Shown here: positions 21,533 to 31,996 of the stretch, piece after piece
Layout: every line of letters starts with the position of its first letter
Numbering within the stretch: the first letter of the stretch is position 1
From: Listeria fleischmannii subsp. fleischmannii LU2006-1
GTDB lineage: Bacteria; Bacillota; Bacilli; Lactobacillales; Listeriaceae
Direction of reading: 5' to 3'
Assembly (NCBI RefSeq): GCF_000344175.1
Contig: NZ_ALWW01000025.1
Location: 1 to 42,033, forward strand
Length of the DNA: 42,033 nucleotides
Translations under genes and position numbers: made by a program
Notes under the pieces: generated by a model
The model's input: the letters and a program-made list of their open reading frames with translations, nothing else
Told to the model about the DNA's origin: nothing
The model's database searches: none

Positions 21533-22290
21533 TTGAAACTTGAAGAATTAGTCAATAAAAATTATGAGCAACTCAATCAGAATGATAAGCACATTTGGAA
21601 CTATATTTTAATGAATAAAAGATTGTGTAGTGAAATGAACATTAATGATCTTGCCAAAAACTGTGCTGTATCAAGAACAACTATTCTGAGATTTGCTAAA
21701 AAAATTTCACTATCTGGATTTAGTGAACTAAAAATTCATTTAAAATGGGATTTGGAGCAAGAAGTTAGTATGATGGCGGAATCAGTGGATATTATTTGCG
21801 AAGGTTATACGCGAACTATTCAAGAACTCGCGCGCAAAGATTTTTTTCGATTTGTCGTTTGATTCATCAAGCCAAACGGGTTTTTATTTTCGGATCCGGA
21901 GATTATCAAATGTCGGTTGCTAAGCAATTAAAATTACTTTTTTTACATGGTGGGGATTGTTTTTATGATTTTGATGCGGTGACGATGAATAAGGAATTTT
22001 TTCAGATTGTAAATTCAGAAGATCTGGTGCTTTTAATTTCATTAGACGGGGAATCAAAATCTGTTGTTTCAGTGGCCCAGCAATTAAAGCTCTCACATGT
22101 CCCCGTTATCTCCATCTCCAAATTAAAAAACAGTACTTTAGCTAGCCTAAGTACTGAAAATATTTATATGAATAATACAAAGATTAGTTTTGATAATAAA
22201 AGCACAAAAACCTTTGAATCCACAGCTAGTTTATACCTTATTGCTGAGTTGCTTTTCGTTCAGTATAATCTCTATAAAAATCAACTTTAA
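21533..22290 (+). pseudogene. glvR: GlvR/MalR-type RpiR regulator, frameshifted
   Basis: RpiR-family regulator, divergent from malP, resembling Bacillus GlvR (MalR), the activator of the maltose PTS operon. A TTG at 21533 (AAAGGA upstream) opens a 109-residue frame with the helix-turn-helix (DLAKNCAVSRTTILRFAKK) and stops at 21862. The SIS sugar-phosphate domain (VFIFGSGD onward) continues in another frame to 22290. The frames switch at seven T (21841-21847); eight would make KDFFSICRLIHQAKR continuous. If real, the protein would lack effector binding and full control of malP. Confidence 0.87.
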
Positions 22291-22317
22291 AACGCGAAGG
22301 AGTACCTCCTTCGCGTT
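22291..22317. terminator. Terminator-like hairpin after glvR
   Basis: A perfect 12-bp stem, AACGCGAAGGAG with CTCCTTCGCGTT and loop TAC, begins at the glvR stop. A near-identical copy lies at 22492-22516. The U-tract is better on the minus strand (CGCGTTTTAAAG). Confidence 0.75.
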
Positions 22318-22371
22318 AGCTTGTAGAAAAACTCAACGTTTACGCAAAATAAAACGGCGCACGTCAAAATT

Positions 22372-22490
22372 AGACTGCTGACAAATGGTGAGATTCTAGG
22401 AAAATCTGAGTACCGGAGCGGAGCGTACTCGAGTACGTGAGCACCGGAACGGAAGGTTTAACGACGAAGATTGCCGTTTGTCAGCAGTCT
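22372..22490. repeat. Compound palindromic element between glvR and namA
   Basis: The ends pair over 17 bp (22372-22388 with 22474-22490, one G-U): AGACTGCTGACAAA with TTTGTCAGCAGTCT. Inside are a GAGTAC/GTACTC hairpin and two similar segments, ACCGGAGCGG and ACCGGAACGG. No reading frame is convincing. It looks like a REP-like Listeria intergenic element; whether it is repeated elsewhere cannot be seen here. Confidence 0.65.
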
Positions 22491-22491
22491 G

Positions 22492-22516
22492 ACGCGAAGG
22501 AGTGACTCCTTCGCGT
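22492..22516. terminator. Second copy of the hairpin, before the namA stop
   Basis: An 11-bp stem, ACGCGAAGGAG with CTCCTTCGCGT and loop TGA, followed on the plus strand by TTATTTT. It ends five bases before the namA stop. Together with 22291-22317 it brackets the palindromic element. Confidence 0.75.
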
Positions 22517-22521
22517 TTATT

Positions 22522-23535
22522 TTACCAACCTCGACCGTATTGTCCGGGGCCTTCAATTGTCTCACCAAGTGTAATGGCAGCAGTGCGTGCAAAATACGGA
22601 TTTCTGAGTAATTCACGACCAATAATAATTAAATCCGCGCGACCGTTACACAAAATTTCTTCCGCTTGCGTGGCATTTGTAATGAGACCAAGCGCTCCTG
22701 TTGCAATTCCTGCATCGCTTCGAATCAATTCAGCAAATGGCACTTGATACCCTGGATAGCTTTTTGGTGCTACAGGAACTAGGCCGCCACTCGACACATC
22801 TACTAAATCTACGCCATCTGCTTTCATCCATTTTGCAAAAGGAATATAGTCTTCTGGTTTTAAACCGCCATGGGCGTAGTCTGATGCGGAGACACGTACA
22901 ATGACCGGTCCATCCCACACTTCACGCACAGCTTTAATAATTTCCCCTACAAGGCGGTAACGATTGCCCGCAGGTCCGCCGTATGCATCTTCCCGGCGAT
23001 TCGTAATTGGTGATAAAAATTGATGTAATAAATAACCATGTGCAGCGTGAAGTTCAATCACATCAAAGCCTGCTTCTGCCGCGCGATATGCCGCGCGTTT
23101 GAAATCTTCTACAACTTCTTTTATTTCTTCTAACGTCAAGGCGTTTGGTTCGCTATATTTCTCACTAAATGCGATAGCTGAAGGCGCTACAATTTTCCCA
23201 GGAAGTTCAGCTTTTCTACCCGCATGAGCTAACTGAATCCCAGCTTTCGAACCGTGGTAATGAATACCATCTGTAATCCGTTTAAGCGCTGGAATTTGTT
23301 CATCATTCCATAAGCCGAGGTCTTTTTCCGAGATTCGGCCATTTTCTTGAACAGCAGTTGCTTCCAAAATCACGAGTCCAACTCCGCCTGCTGCACGACT
23401 CATATAATGTGTGAGATGAAAGTCTGTTGCAATACCATCTTCTTTATCAACTGAATACATGCACATCGGTGACATAACAAGACGGTTTTTAAGTGTAATA
23501 TCCTGCAATTTGTAACTGGAAAATAATTTCGACAT
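22522..23535 (-). CDS. namA: NADPH dehydrogenase, old yellow enzyme family (YqjM-like)
   Basis: FMN ene-reductase that reduces activated C=C bonds and nitro compounds. 338 residues, full length. It has the YqjM features: Cys in MSPMCMYSV near residue 26, the His pair in ELHAAHGYLLHQF, and the C-terminal Arg-rich GRELLRNPYF. The start at 23535 has AAAGGA upstream; 23547 would overlap it. It follows whiA after 15 bases, and so is the last gene of the rapZ-yvcK-whiA-namA operon. Confidence 0.94.
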   Translation of the reverse strand: MSKLFSSYKLQDITLKNRLVMSPMCMYSVDKEDGIATDFHLTHYMSRAAGGVGLVILEATAVQENGRISEKDLGLWNDEQIPALKRITDGIHYHGSKAGIQLAHAGRKAELPGKIVAPSAIAFSEKYSEPNALTLEEIKEVVEDFKRAAYRAAEAGFDVIELHAAHGYLLHQFLSPITNRREDAYGGPAGNRYRLVGEIIKAVREVWDGPVIVRVSASDYAHGGLKPEDYIPFAKWMKADGVDLVDVSSGGLVPVAPKSYPGYQVPFAELIRSDAGIATGALGLITNATQAEEILCNGRADLIIIGRELLRNPYFARTAAITLGETIEGPGQYGRGW

Positions 23536-23550
23536 CAAAATTCGCATCCT

Positions 23551-24525
23551 TTATTTTATACTTTGTACATTTAAGCCTACTTGTGACGGCGTTTCCCCGT
23601 TTTTTAGCCGTTCGGCAATTTGATCGATTTTGCGTAAGCGGTGATTAATTCCCGATTTAGAAATCGTACCACCTGTAAGCATTTCCCCTAACTCTTTTAA
23701 TGAAACATCTTCATGTGTAATTCGTAGCTCAGCAATTTCGCGCAGACGTTCCGGCAAAGCTTCTAAGCCCACTTCAGCGCGGATAAATTTAATATTCTCA
23801 ATTTGCCTAACCGCGGCATTTATGGTCTTATTTAAATTAGCGGTTTCGCAGTTTACTAGGCGGTTAACGGAGTTACGCATATCTCGCATAATACGGACAT
23901 CTTCAAAATGAAGCAGCGCCTGTGTTGCCCCGATAATACTTAGAAATTCTGTGATTTTTTCCGCTTCTTTTAAATACGTAATAAAACCATTTTTCCGCTC
24001 TAGCGTTCTGGCATTTAAATCGAATGAATTGAGCAGGGCACAAATGGACTCATTATGCTCTTCATAAACTGAAAATATTTCAAGATGGTAAGAGGAAGTT
24101 TCAGGGTTATTCACCGATCCACTTGCTAAAAAAGCTCCTCGCAAATAGGCTCGTTTTGCATTCCGTTTTTTTACAAATGCCCTGTCAATGGACTTCGTAA
24201 ACGTAAAATGATCTTGTAAAATATATAAATCCTCTAAAATTTCCTTTGTTTTCGCTTTCAGCCTGACGATATATACATTATTCTTCTTTAATTTCATTTT
24301 TTTTCGGACTAAAAGCTCAATGGGAACATCATACAGCCGTTTTAACAGTTGGTACATTCTTCTCGCTGTGGCAGCATTTTCAGTTTGAACATCTGTCACC
24401 ATTAAACCATTTGAAAATGACATTGCACCGTTCATTCGAATGAAGGCGGCAAGTTCGGCTTTCGCCTCATCTTCTGTCACTTCCATATTCGTTAATTCTT
24501 TTTTTGTTTCCGAGGCAAACGACAC
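23551..24525 (-). CDS. whiA: WhiA, DNA-binding sporulation-regulator homologue
   Basis: In non-sporulating Firmicutes WhiA binds DNA and is linked to cell division and chromosome segregation. 324 residues. It has an N-terminal LAGLIDADG-like domain and a C-terminal helix-turn-helix ([21 protein letters not shown]). The GTG at 24525 ([12 protein letters not shown]) is chosen over GTG 24534 because AAGGAGTGA sits at the correct distance. It begins five bases after the yvcK stop. Confidence 0.95.
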   Translation of the reverse strand: MSFASETKKELTNMEVTEDEAKAELAAFIRMNGAMSFSNGLMVTDVQTENAATARRMYQLLKRLYDVPIELLVRKKMKLKKNNVYIVRLKAKTKEILEDLYILQDHFTFTKSIDRAFVKKRNAKRAYLRGAFLASGSVNNPETSSYHLEIFSVYEEHNESICALLNSFDLNARTLERKNGFITYLKEAEKITEFLSIIGATQALLHFEDVRIMRDMRNSVNRLVNCETANLNKTINAAVRQIENIKFIRAEVGLEALPERLREIAELRITHEDVSLKELGEMLTGGTISKSGINHRLRKIDQIAERLKNGETPSQVGLNVQSIK

Positions 24526-24530
24526 AATAC

Positions 24531-25496
24531 TCACTCCTTTTCATTTTCATTCGAAAGCATTTCTAAAAGAGCTTGCGCCACTTTTTCGCCGTCGTGTCTC
24601 ACAAGACGATCTTCTGTGGAGAGAAAGTCGTGATACACCTCTTCTACACCAATTTTTTTTAAATCAGCATCACTATGCGTGACTTGTCTGACATCGTCTG
24701 GAAATAGTAATTCTTCTGGCACTTTTTCGGTATTAATAAGCATTTTAGTAATAAAAGGCGTCCCTACGTGCTCATGAATCGCTCGAATATGATCTGCATC
24801 GCTAAAGTAATCGGTTTCCCCAATTTGCGTTAAAATATTAGTGATGTAAACCTTCTCTGCGTTTGAAGCTACAATGGCATCCGCCAAACCTTTCACGAGT
24901 AAATTGGGCATGATACTTGTATAAAGGCTACCTGGGCCAATAACAATTAAATCTGCCTCCTTCACTGCTCGAATGGCCGTTTTAAGCGGCAAAACTTCTT
25001 CCGGCTCGATAAAAACACGTTTAATTTGCTTTCCTTGTAAAGGGATGATGGATTCGCCGGTCACAATTTCCCCGTCTTCCATCTCGGCTTTTAAAACAAG
25101 TGGGTGATCTGTGACCGGAATGACTTTGCCGCGAATGCGCATGACTTTCGAGAGAACATCAATGGCATCCACATAGCTCGCGTTTAATTCTGATAATGCT
25201 GTTAAAATTAAATTCCCAACAACATGACCTGATAAATCACCGTCTACTTTAAAACGATATTGAAAAAGGTCAACAAGTCGCTGATCGGCGTTTGATAAAG
25301 CGACCATTACATTGCGAATATCACCCGGCGGAAGGACATTCATTTGTTGACGGATTTTTCCAGAGCTACCTCCGTCATCGGCCACTGTTACAAGTGCTGT
25401 TAAATCGACATTTTTATGTTTCAATCCTTTTAATATAACCGGAATCCCCGTTCCGCCGCCGATAACTACAATTTTGGGTTTCTTTGCTTTATCCAT
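24531..25496 (-). CDS. yvcK: YvcK, gluconeogenesis factor / UDP-sugar-binding protein
   Basis: Member of the YvcK/CofD family, needed for growth on gluconeogenic substrates and for envelope robustness. 321 residues. It has [14 protein letters not shown] at residues 13-26, the ADDGGSSG motif and PPGDIRN. AAAGGAAAAGTAGT precedes the ATG. The 8-base A run near its C-terminus (minus strand, 24653-24660) is read in frame, useful when judging the frameshifts elsewhere. It is two bases from rapZ. Confidence 0.96.
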   Translation of the reverse strand: MDKAKKPKIVVIGGGTGIPVILKGLKHKNVDLTALVTVADDGGSSGKIRQQMNVLPPGDIRNVMVALSNADQRLVDLFQYRFKVDGDLSGHVVGNLILTALSELNASYVDAIDVLSKVMRIRGKVIPVTDHPLVLKAEMEDGEIVTGESIIPLQGKQIKRVFIEPEEVLPLKTAIRAVKEADLIVIGPGSLYTSIMPNLLVKGLADAIVASNAEKVYITNILTQIGETDYFSDADHIRAIHEHVGTPFITKMLINTEKVPEELLFPDDVRQVTHSDADLKKIGVEEVYHDFLSTEDRLVRHDGEKVAQALLEMLSNENEKE

Positions 25497-25497
25497 A

Positions 25498-26373
25498 CTA
25501 CTTTTCCTTTCTGCGCTTCATATCTCGGTGCGAAATCGTCGTTTCATATTTCCCTTGCAAAGCTTTTCCAATGTATTTTGAAAGTGCCACAGAACGATGC
25601 TGACCGCCTGTACAGCCAATCGCAATCACAAGCTGCGTTTTTCCTTCACGTTTATAATACGGGAGTGTAAAATTGAGCAAATCAAGTGTTTTATCTAAAT
25701 ACGTTTGCGTCTCTGGCCATTTCATAACATAGTTATAAACGTCTTCATCAAGCCCTGTTAATGGACGCATTTTATCAATATAATGTGGATTCGGTAAAAA
25801 CCTCACATCAAACACTAAATCCGCATCAATTGGCAGGCCATATTTAAACCCAAAAGACATGACCTGAACGTTGAAGACATCTTTATCTTCTGCTTTAAAC
25901 TCTTGATTAATTCGTTCTCTAAGATCTCGTGGTTTAATATTTGATGTGTTAATTACAAGTTGCGAACGCCCTTTTAAATCACTTAAAAGTTCGCGCTCTG
26001 CTTTAATTCCCTCTAAAACTGATCCATTTGGTTCAAGCGGGTGATGGCGTCTTGATTCTTTGTAACGCGAAACTAACACAGCATCATCTGCTTCTAGGAA
26101 AAGGATTTTTGTCGTAATAAATGATGTATTATCAAGCTCATCTAGCGCCGTTTCAATAGAGTCAAAGAAATCACGTCCGCGTAAATCCATGACAAGTGCA
26201 ATTTTATTCATTTTGCCAGATTCTTTCATGAGCTCCCAAAATTTTGGTAAAAGCGTTGGCGGTAAATTATCGACACAAAAATAGCCAAGGTCTTCTAAAG
26301 ACTGCATCGCAACCGTTTTACCTGCCCCACTCATTCCAGTAATAATAACTAATTGCAATTGATTCGTTGCCAA
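25498..26373 (-). CDS. rapZ: RapZ (YvcJ) nucleotide-binding regulator
   Basis: P-loop protein that in E. coli adapts the GlmZ/GlmY RNAs and elsewhere regulates through small RNAs or competence. 291 residues from a TTG start. The Walker A motif GMSGAGKT is at residues 13-20, and the conserved C-terminal [10 protein letters not shown] is present. The TTG at 26373 is chosen because AAGGGTGA lies six bases upstream and MATNQLQ resembles the Listeria N-terminus; the GTG at 26379 overlaps the ribosome site. First gene of its operon. Confidence 0.94.
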   Translation of the reverse strand: MATNQLQLVIITGMSGAGKTVAMQSLEDLGYFCVDNLPPTLLPKFWELMKESGKMNKIALVMDLRGRDFFDSIETALDELDNTSFITTKILFLEADDAVLVSRYKESRRHHPLEPNGSVLEGIKAERELLSDLKGRSQLVINTSNIKPRDLRERINQEFKAEDKDVFNVQVMSFGFKYGLPIDADLVFDVRFLPNPHYIDKMRPLTGLDEDVYNYVMKWPETQTYLDKTLDLLNFTLPYYKREGKTQLVIAIGCTGGQHRSVALSKYIGKALQGKYETTISHRDMKRRKEK

Positions 26374-26408
26374 AAGCACTCACCCTTCCGTCATTCACTA
26401 TATCTATT

Positions 26409-26417
26409 ATCTTACCA
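26409..26417 (-). promoter_or_regulatory. Extended -10 promoter of the rapZ operon
   Basis: TGGTAAGAT on the minus strand about 36 bases before rapZ. A weak -35 (CAACAT) lies 17 bases upstream, and TTGCAA is nearby at longer spacing. The rest of 26418-26690 holds no gene and no structure I trust. Confidence 0.45.
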
Positions 26418-26690
26418 TATTCGAGGCTTGAATGTTGCAAAAAGAGGTTCACCAAATAAAGCGAATGAGGTCTAAAAACTGCGGTTCCTACCTTTTGCGA
26501 TTGAAACTTCTTCCCCTAGATGAAAAAGCGATGTAAGCGTTTGACGAATCAAAATCTCACACCATTTTTCCCCATTTTATAATTCCGATTACTTTTCTAT
26601 GCCTCGATAATGGCTTGTTTAACAGCTTGCTTGATGACACACTAATAGCGAAAAAAAACAAATTTTAATTCAAATATACCTTTAAAAAGA

Positions 26691-26735
26691 GAAACTCAGT
26701 AAAAATACGTTTCAACGGATCTTTTACTGAGTTTC
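26691..26735 (-). terminator. Terminator of pgcA
   Basis: A perfect 14-bp stem (26691-26704 with 26722-26735) 11 bases past the pgcA stop, followed on the minus strand by CTTTTTAAAG. Confidence 0.88.
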
Positions 26736-26745
26736 CTTAGCTATT

Positions 26746-28473
26746 TTATTTTTCAATCCGTTCAAGAAGCTCAGTGCGAATTTTCTCAAGCTTGGCCGTG
26801 CTAGCTGCTTCAGATGCACCTTTTATGCTAAAGTAGAATTTGATTTTCGGCTCTGTTCCAGAAGGACGTAAGCAGAACCATGAACCATCTTCTAAATAAA
26901 ATTTCAATACGTCCGCACGAGGAAGTGTGATTGGTGCCATCTCCCCACTTGCAAAACTTTTTTCGCTTCGTAAATAATCTTCCACATGCGCGATTTTTTC
27001 GCCACCCATGCTTGTTGGAAGTTGATTGCGAAAACTTGCCATAATCTCTTTAATCCGCTCAGAACCGTCTTTCCCGCTCAGTGTTAGCGAAACAAGATCT
27101 TCTTTATAAAACCCGAATTGGGAGAAAATATTGTCCAGTTCTTCTAAGAGCGTAAAGCCGCGTTCTTTAGCGTCTAGTGCCACTTCGGAAATGGCAAGAA
27201 CAGCTTGAATGGCATCTTTATCGCGTGTAAAGGATTTGACCATGTAGCCATTACTTTCTTCGTAGCCAAACTCAAATGTATGCGAGCCGGTTTCTTCAAA
27301 TTGTTTAATTTTTTCGGCGATAAATTTAAAGCCTGTTAAAACTTCAATCATTTCCGCTCCGTAAAATTCAGCGATTTCGCGGCCAAGGTCGCTTGTTACA
27401 ATTGATTTTAAAACGGCCGCATTGGTCGGCAGCTCCCCTTGGTTTTTCTTTTGTTTGAGTAAATAATTTAAAATGAGGGCGCCAATTTGGTTTCCTGAAA
27501 GGACGTTATATTCGCCTGTTTTTGTGCGAACCGCTACACCTAGGCGGTCGGCGTCTGGATCGGTCCCTACCAAAATGTCTCCATCATATTTTTCGCCGTA
27601 ATCAATCGCCAGTTTGAACGCCTCTTTGTTTTCTGGGTTTGGCGATTTAATTGTCCCGAAGTTCGGGTCATTTACAAACTGTTCCTCCACGCGGATAATA
27701 TTGGTGAAGCCTACACTATTTAGCGCAGGTACGCCTAAAATTCCACCTGTACCGTGAAGCGGGGTAAACACAATTTTTAAGTCTCCCCCTTTTTCTTTCA
27801 CAAGCGATTTATTTACAATCACTTCTTTTAATTTTTCTAAATAAGGCACGTCCACTTTGTCGCTAATGACTTCAAGGATGCCATTTGCTTCTAGTTCACG
27901 CACATCTTTAATTTCCACTGAAAAAATATCCTCTACTGAATCAATATATTCCGTTACAGCGTCCGCAGAAGCAGGCGGCATTTGCCCACCGTCCTCACCA
28001 TAAACCTTATAGCCGTTATATTCAGGCGGATTATGGCTCGCTGTAATAACAACCCCGCTGAAGCAGTTTAAATCGCGAATCGCGAAAGAAAGTTCTGGCG
28101 TCGGGCGAAGCGATTCAAACACGTAACTTTTTATCCCGTTGGCGCCTAAAACCGCAGCACTCTCGTACGCGAATTCTTGTGACATATGACGAGGGTCATA
28201 GGCAATTACGACACCGCGTTTTTTGGCCGCATCCCCATTTTCTGCTACAAATTTTGCAAGCCCGTAAGATGCCTTACGAATCGTGTAAATGTTCATGCGA
28301 TTTGTTCCCGCACCTAAAACCCCACGCATTCCAGCAGTTCCAAACTCCATATTTTTATAAAAACTATCTTCTAATGTTTTTTCATCACCTTGTAAAACCT
28401 CAAGCTGTCCGCGCAAATCCGCATCTAGCTGTCCATTATTTAACCATTTTTCATATTCTACGTTCCAATTCAT
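26746..28473 (-). CDS. pgcA: Alpha-phosphoglucomutase / phosphomannomutase
   Basis: Interconverts glucose 6-phosphate and glucose 1-phosphate, feeding UDP-glucose synthesis. 575 residues. It has the phosphoserine loop TASHNPPEYNGYK, the metal loop GTDPDADRLG, the sugar loop FEFGYEESNG and the C-terminal phosphate loop RPSGTEPKIK. The ATG at 28473 follows GAGGAGCC. It is downstream of galE-galM, which links Leloir metabolites to glycolysis. Confidence 0.95.
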   Translation of the reverse strand: MNWNVEYEKWLNNGQLDADLRGQLEVLQGDEKTLEDSFYKNMEFGTAGMRGVLGAGTNRMNIYTIRKASYGLAKFVAENGDAAKKRGVVIAYDPRHMSQEFAYESAAVLGANGIKSYVFESLRPTPELSFAIRDLNCFSGVVITASHNPPEYNGYKVYGEDGGQMPPASADAVTEYIDSVEDIFSVEIKDVRELEANGILEVISDKVDVPYLEKLKEVIVNKSLVKEKGGDLKIVFTPLHGTGGILGVPALNSVGFTNIIRVEEQFVNDPNFGTIKSPNPENKEAFKLAIDYGEKYDGDILVGTDPDADRLGVAVRTKTGEYNVLSGNQIGALILNYLLKQKKNQGELPTNAAVLKSIVTSDLGREIAEFYGAEMIEVLTGFKFIAEKIKQFEETGSHTFEFGYEESNGYMVKSFTRDKDAIQAVLAISEVALDAKERGFTLLEELDNIFSQFGFYKEDLVSLTLSGKDGSERIKEIMASFRNQLPTSMGGEKIAHVEDYLRSEKSFASGEMAPITLPRADVLKFYLEDGSWFCLRPSGTEPKIKFYFSIKGASEAASTAKLEKIRTELLERIEK

Positions 28474-28515
28474 TGTACCTTGGCTCCTCTCACAATAACC
28501 TTCTGTTTTATTTTA

Positions 28516-29559
28516 TCAGTTTCGAGCTTTATTTACAAAAAAGCGAAAAATCGTTTTGGAATAAAATGGGGTCCCCGGCCGGAGCACAATATCTCCAAAA
28601 TGCGGATGATGAATAGCATCAGGCAAACTTTGCGTTTCAAATGATTATCCCTGAAAACGGCCGAAATTTATCCCCAAAACCAAGTATAATACACCCGTTA
28701 ACGTGTTTCCTGTATAAATCACCACAGCCGGTGCATCCGTTTCCATTTTTATGCCCCGCCCTGAATCCCGATCAACTAAAATGGCGTCAGGTTGGTTGCG
28801 TACATGTTCCAAAACAAACCCGTGATCTAATCCACCACTTGCTAAATCCATCTGCGGGTCGCCTTTTAAAATCGCGCTTTGAATCTGCTTGGCCTCATTA
28901 AAATCAAACGCAGTTCCAAAAACCTCTCGAAGTTCTCCTGTTGGAATCAATTCCTCATCGATACATGCATAGGCGTGGCTACGCACAAAAAGCTCATTTT
29001 TTAAGATGGACTTTTTAACATCTCCCGAAAGATTAAAATAAGTATGATTGGTCGGATTAAAAAGCGTTGGCTGGTCCGTGTCCGCCTCATATTCAATGAC
29101 CCATGCATCCTCTTCAGTTAGCGTATAGCGCATCACAACATCTACCTCGCCCGGATAGCCATTTTGAAAGGCAGGACTTTTATAGGAAAAAATAAGCGAA
29201 TTTGCTGTTTCTTCAACTTCAAAGACGGTCTTACTGAAGTTCGGACGGCCTCCGTGCAGTTGGTGAACTCCCGCATTTTTCACAAGGTCATAATGTTTGC
29301 CATCTAACCAAAAAGAGCCATTTCGAATCCGCCCTGCCACTCGGCCAACAAAAGCCCCAAAATACGGCGAATACGCCAAATAATCGTCTAGACTATGAAA
29401 CCCTAAACAAATATTTTGAAACTCACCAAATTGATTTTCCGTCACAATGCGCGTCACAATAGCACCATAATTTAAAGCCGAAAATTCAGTCCCGCGTTTA
29501 TTTTTAAGTGTATATTCATAAATTGGAACTCCGTTTAATTCCCCAAACAGTCGTTTCAA
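28516..29559 (-). pseudogene. galM: Aldose 1-epimerase, interrupted near the 3' end
   Basis: Mutarotase that interconverts alpha and beta anomers of glucose and galactose. The intact part runs from a TTG at 29559 (GGGAGG upstream) to a stop at 28645, 304 residues, and has the active-site His in NPTNHTYFNLSG. Near 28690 the coding shifts: the conserved LGFGDKFRPFSGI is in another frame, and the final segment (ETQSLPDAIHHPHFGD, to 28516) returns to the first frame after the stop. The catalytic Glu of the family lies in that ETQ, so the truncated product should be inactive. Two small indels about 50 bases apart explain it. Confidence 0.8.
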
Positions 29560-29585
29560 CTCGCACCTCCCAGTCACCAAACACA

Positions 29586-29616
29586 CAAACTGGCGACACG
29601 CTCTGTCGCCAGTTTG
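29586..29616 (-). other. Hairpin between galE and galM
   Basis: A perfect 13-bp stem (29586-29598 with 29604-29616, 5-base loop), eight bases after the galE stop. No U-tract follows on the minus strand, so readthrough into galM is likely and it may protect the galE 3' end. Confidence 0.65.
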
Positions 29617-29624
29617 ACTTCCAT

Positions 29625-30614
29625 TTATTCTTCGTAACCGTTTGGATGAGCCGAATGCCATCTCCACGCGGTTTCAATGATTTCTTCAACATCCGTATGT
29701 TTCGGTGACCATCCTAAAACCTTTTGTGCCTTGTCACTTGATGCGATTAGCGTACTTGGATCTCCAGCTCGGCGCGGCCCAATTGCAGCCGGAATTTCCT
29801 TACCTGTTACACGTCTAGCTGCCTCCAGCATTTCCTTCACTGAAAAGCCATTGCTACTGCCAAGGTTGAAAATGTTGCTCTCCCCGCCGTTTTTCAAATA
29901 CTCCAGAGCCAAAATATGCGCATCAATTAAATCCACCACATGAACGTAATCGCGCACGCAAGTTCCGTCTTCAGTATCATAATCATCACCATAAATTGAT
30001 AATTCATCGCGCTGTCCTAATGCCACTTGTAAAATAATCGGCACTAAATGCGATTCAGGATTATGGTCTTCCCCGATTGAGCCATCTTCTTTTGCTCCAG
30101 CAACGTTAAAATAACGTAAGGAGACATAACGAAGCTCATGAGCCAAGTCACACCAGTGCATCATTTTTTCCATAATCAGCTTTGTATCGCCGTATGTGCT
30201 TTCTGGTTTTGTCGGCATATCTTCGGTAATCGGCACGCGTTCCGGCTCTCCGTAAGTCGCGGCTGAGGACGAAAAGACAATATGCTTCACGCCAAACTCT
30301 TCCATCACTTCAAGCAAAACTTGTGTCCCGTATACATTATTGTTTAAGTAAGCAAGCGGAATTTGCATAGATTCCCCGACAAGCGAATTAGCCGCAAAAT
30401 GAATAACACCTTCAATCGCTTCTTTTTTAAACACATTTTGTAAAAAAGCTTTATCACGTATGTCGCCCTTATAAAAAACAGCTTGTGAATTCAAAGCCGC
30501 CTGATGTCCAGTTTGCAAATTGTCTACCACAACTACTTCATAACCTTTTGCTAGAAGTGCATCTACTGCATGCGAGCCAATATAGCCAGCCCCGCCTAAT
30601 ACTAAAATACTCAT
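29625..30614 (-). CDS. galE: UDP-glucose 4-epimerase
   Basis: Interconverts UDP-glucose and UDP-galactose, for galactose use and wall decoration. 329 residues. The NAD-binding GGAGYIGSH is at residues 7-15, the catalytic YxxxK is in STYGDTKL, and the substrate region is [20 protein letters not shown] precedes the ATG. galM follows directly, separated by a hairpin. Confidence 0.96.
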   Translation of the reverse strand: MSILVLGGAGYIGSHAVDALLAKGYEVVVVDNLQTGHQAALNSQAVFYKGDIRDKAFLQNVFKKEAIEGVIHFAANSLVGESMQIPLAYLNNNVYGTQVLLEVMEEFGVKHIVFSSSAATYGEPERVPITEDMPTKPESTYGDTKLIMEKMMHWCDLAHELRYVSLRYFNVAGAKEDGSIGEDHNPESHLVPIILQVALGQRDELSIYGDDYDTEDGTCVRDYVHVVDLIDAHILALEYLKNGGESNIFNLGSSNGFSVKEMLEAARRVTGKEIPAAIGPRRAGDPSTLIASSDKAQKVLGWSPKHTDVEEIIETAWRWHSAHPNGYEE

Positions 30615-30650
30615 CTCATCTTCCTCCTCGAGGGTACTCTTATCTTATCT

Positions 30651-30679
30651 ATTTTACAACAGTTTCAGGCAATCGTCAC
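30651..30679 (-). promoter_or_regulatory. Candidate galE promoter
   Basis: GTGACG at 30679-30674, a 17-base spacer and TAAAAT at 30656-30651. The intergenic stretch 30680-30920 shows no gene or other clear signal. Confidence 0.45.
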
Positions 30680-30922
30680 CCTTTCTCATATAGATTTCAA
30701 AAAGGTTTCACATAAAGTTCATATTTGGGCTGATTTGTATTGGTTAAACGAAATTATGAAATTACGTGTTATCTAACTTTTTATAGCCATTATAAATATA
30801 ATGAACAAGAATCATCCTCATAAATTTAATCTGAAAAGTAAAAGGGCTTTTTCCTGATTTCCTTGCCACCTCCGCTTTATTTTCTTTTTTCGAGCTGAAT
30901 AAGTTTCCTCTCCATACATCAA

Positions 30923-30950
30923 CAAAAAAGACTACCCAAAAGGGCAGTCT
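30923..30950 (-). terminator. Terminator of trxB
   Basis: A 9-bp stem with one G-U pair (30929-30937 with 30942-30950, loop AAAA) followed by six T on the minus strand, nine bases past the trxB stop. Confidence 0.9.
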
Positions 30951-30958
30951 CGAAATTT

Positions 30959-31939
<981 letters not shown>

Positions 31940-31996
31940 TTAAGTCTACACCTAGCTTAATACGAAACAGTAAGTTCGTCTATATTTATGCTCACA

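Noticed and set aside
26470-26510. T-box-like GGTAGGAACCGC upstream of rapZ
   Set aside because: No specifier stem, no following terminator, and no amino-acid gene downstream; likely chance.
26530-26545. CRE-like TGTAAGCGTTTGAC upstream of rapZ
   Set aside because: The right half does not match, and the distance to the promoter is large.
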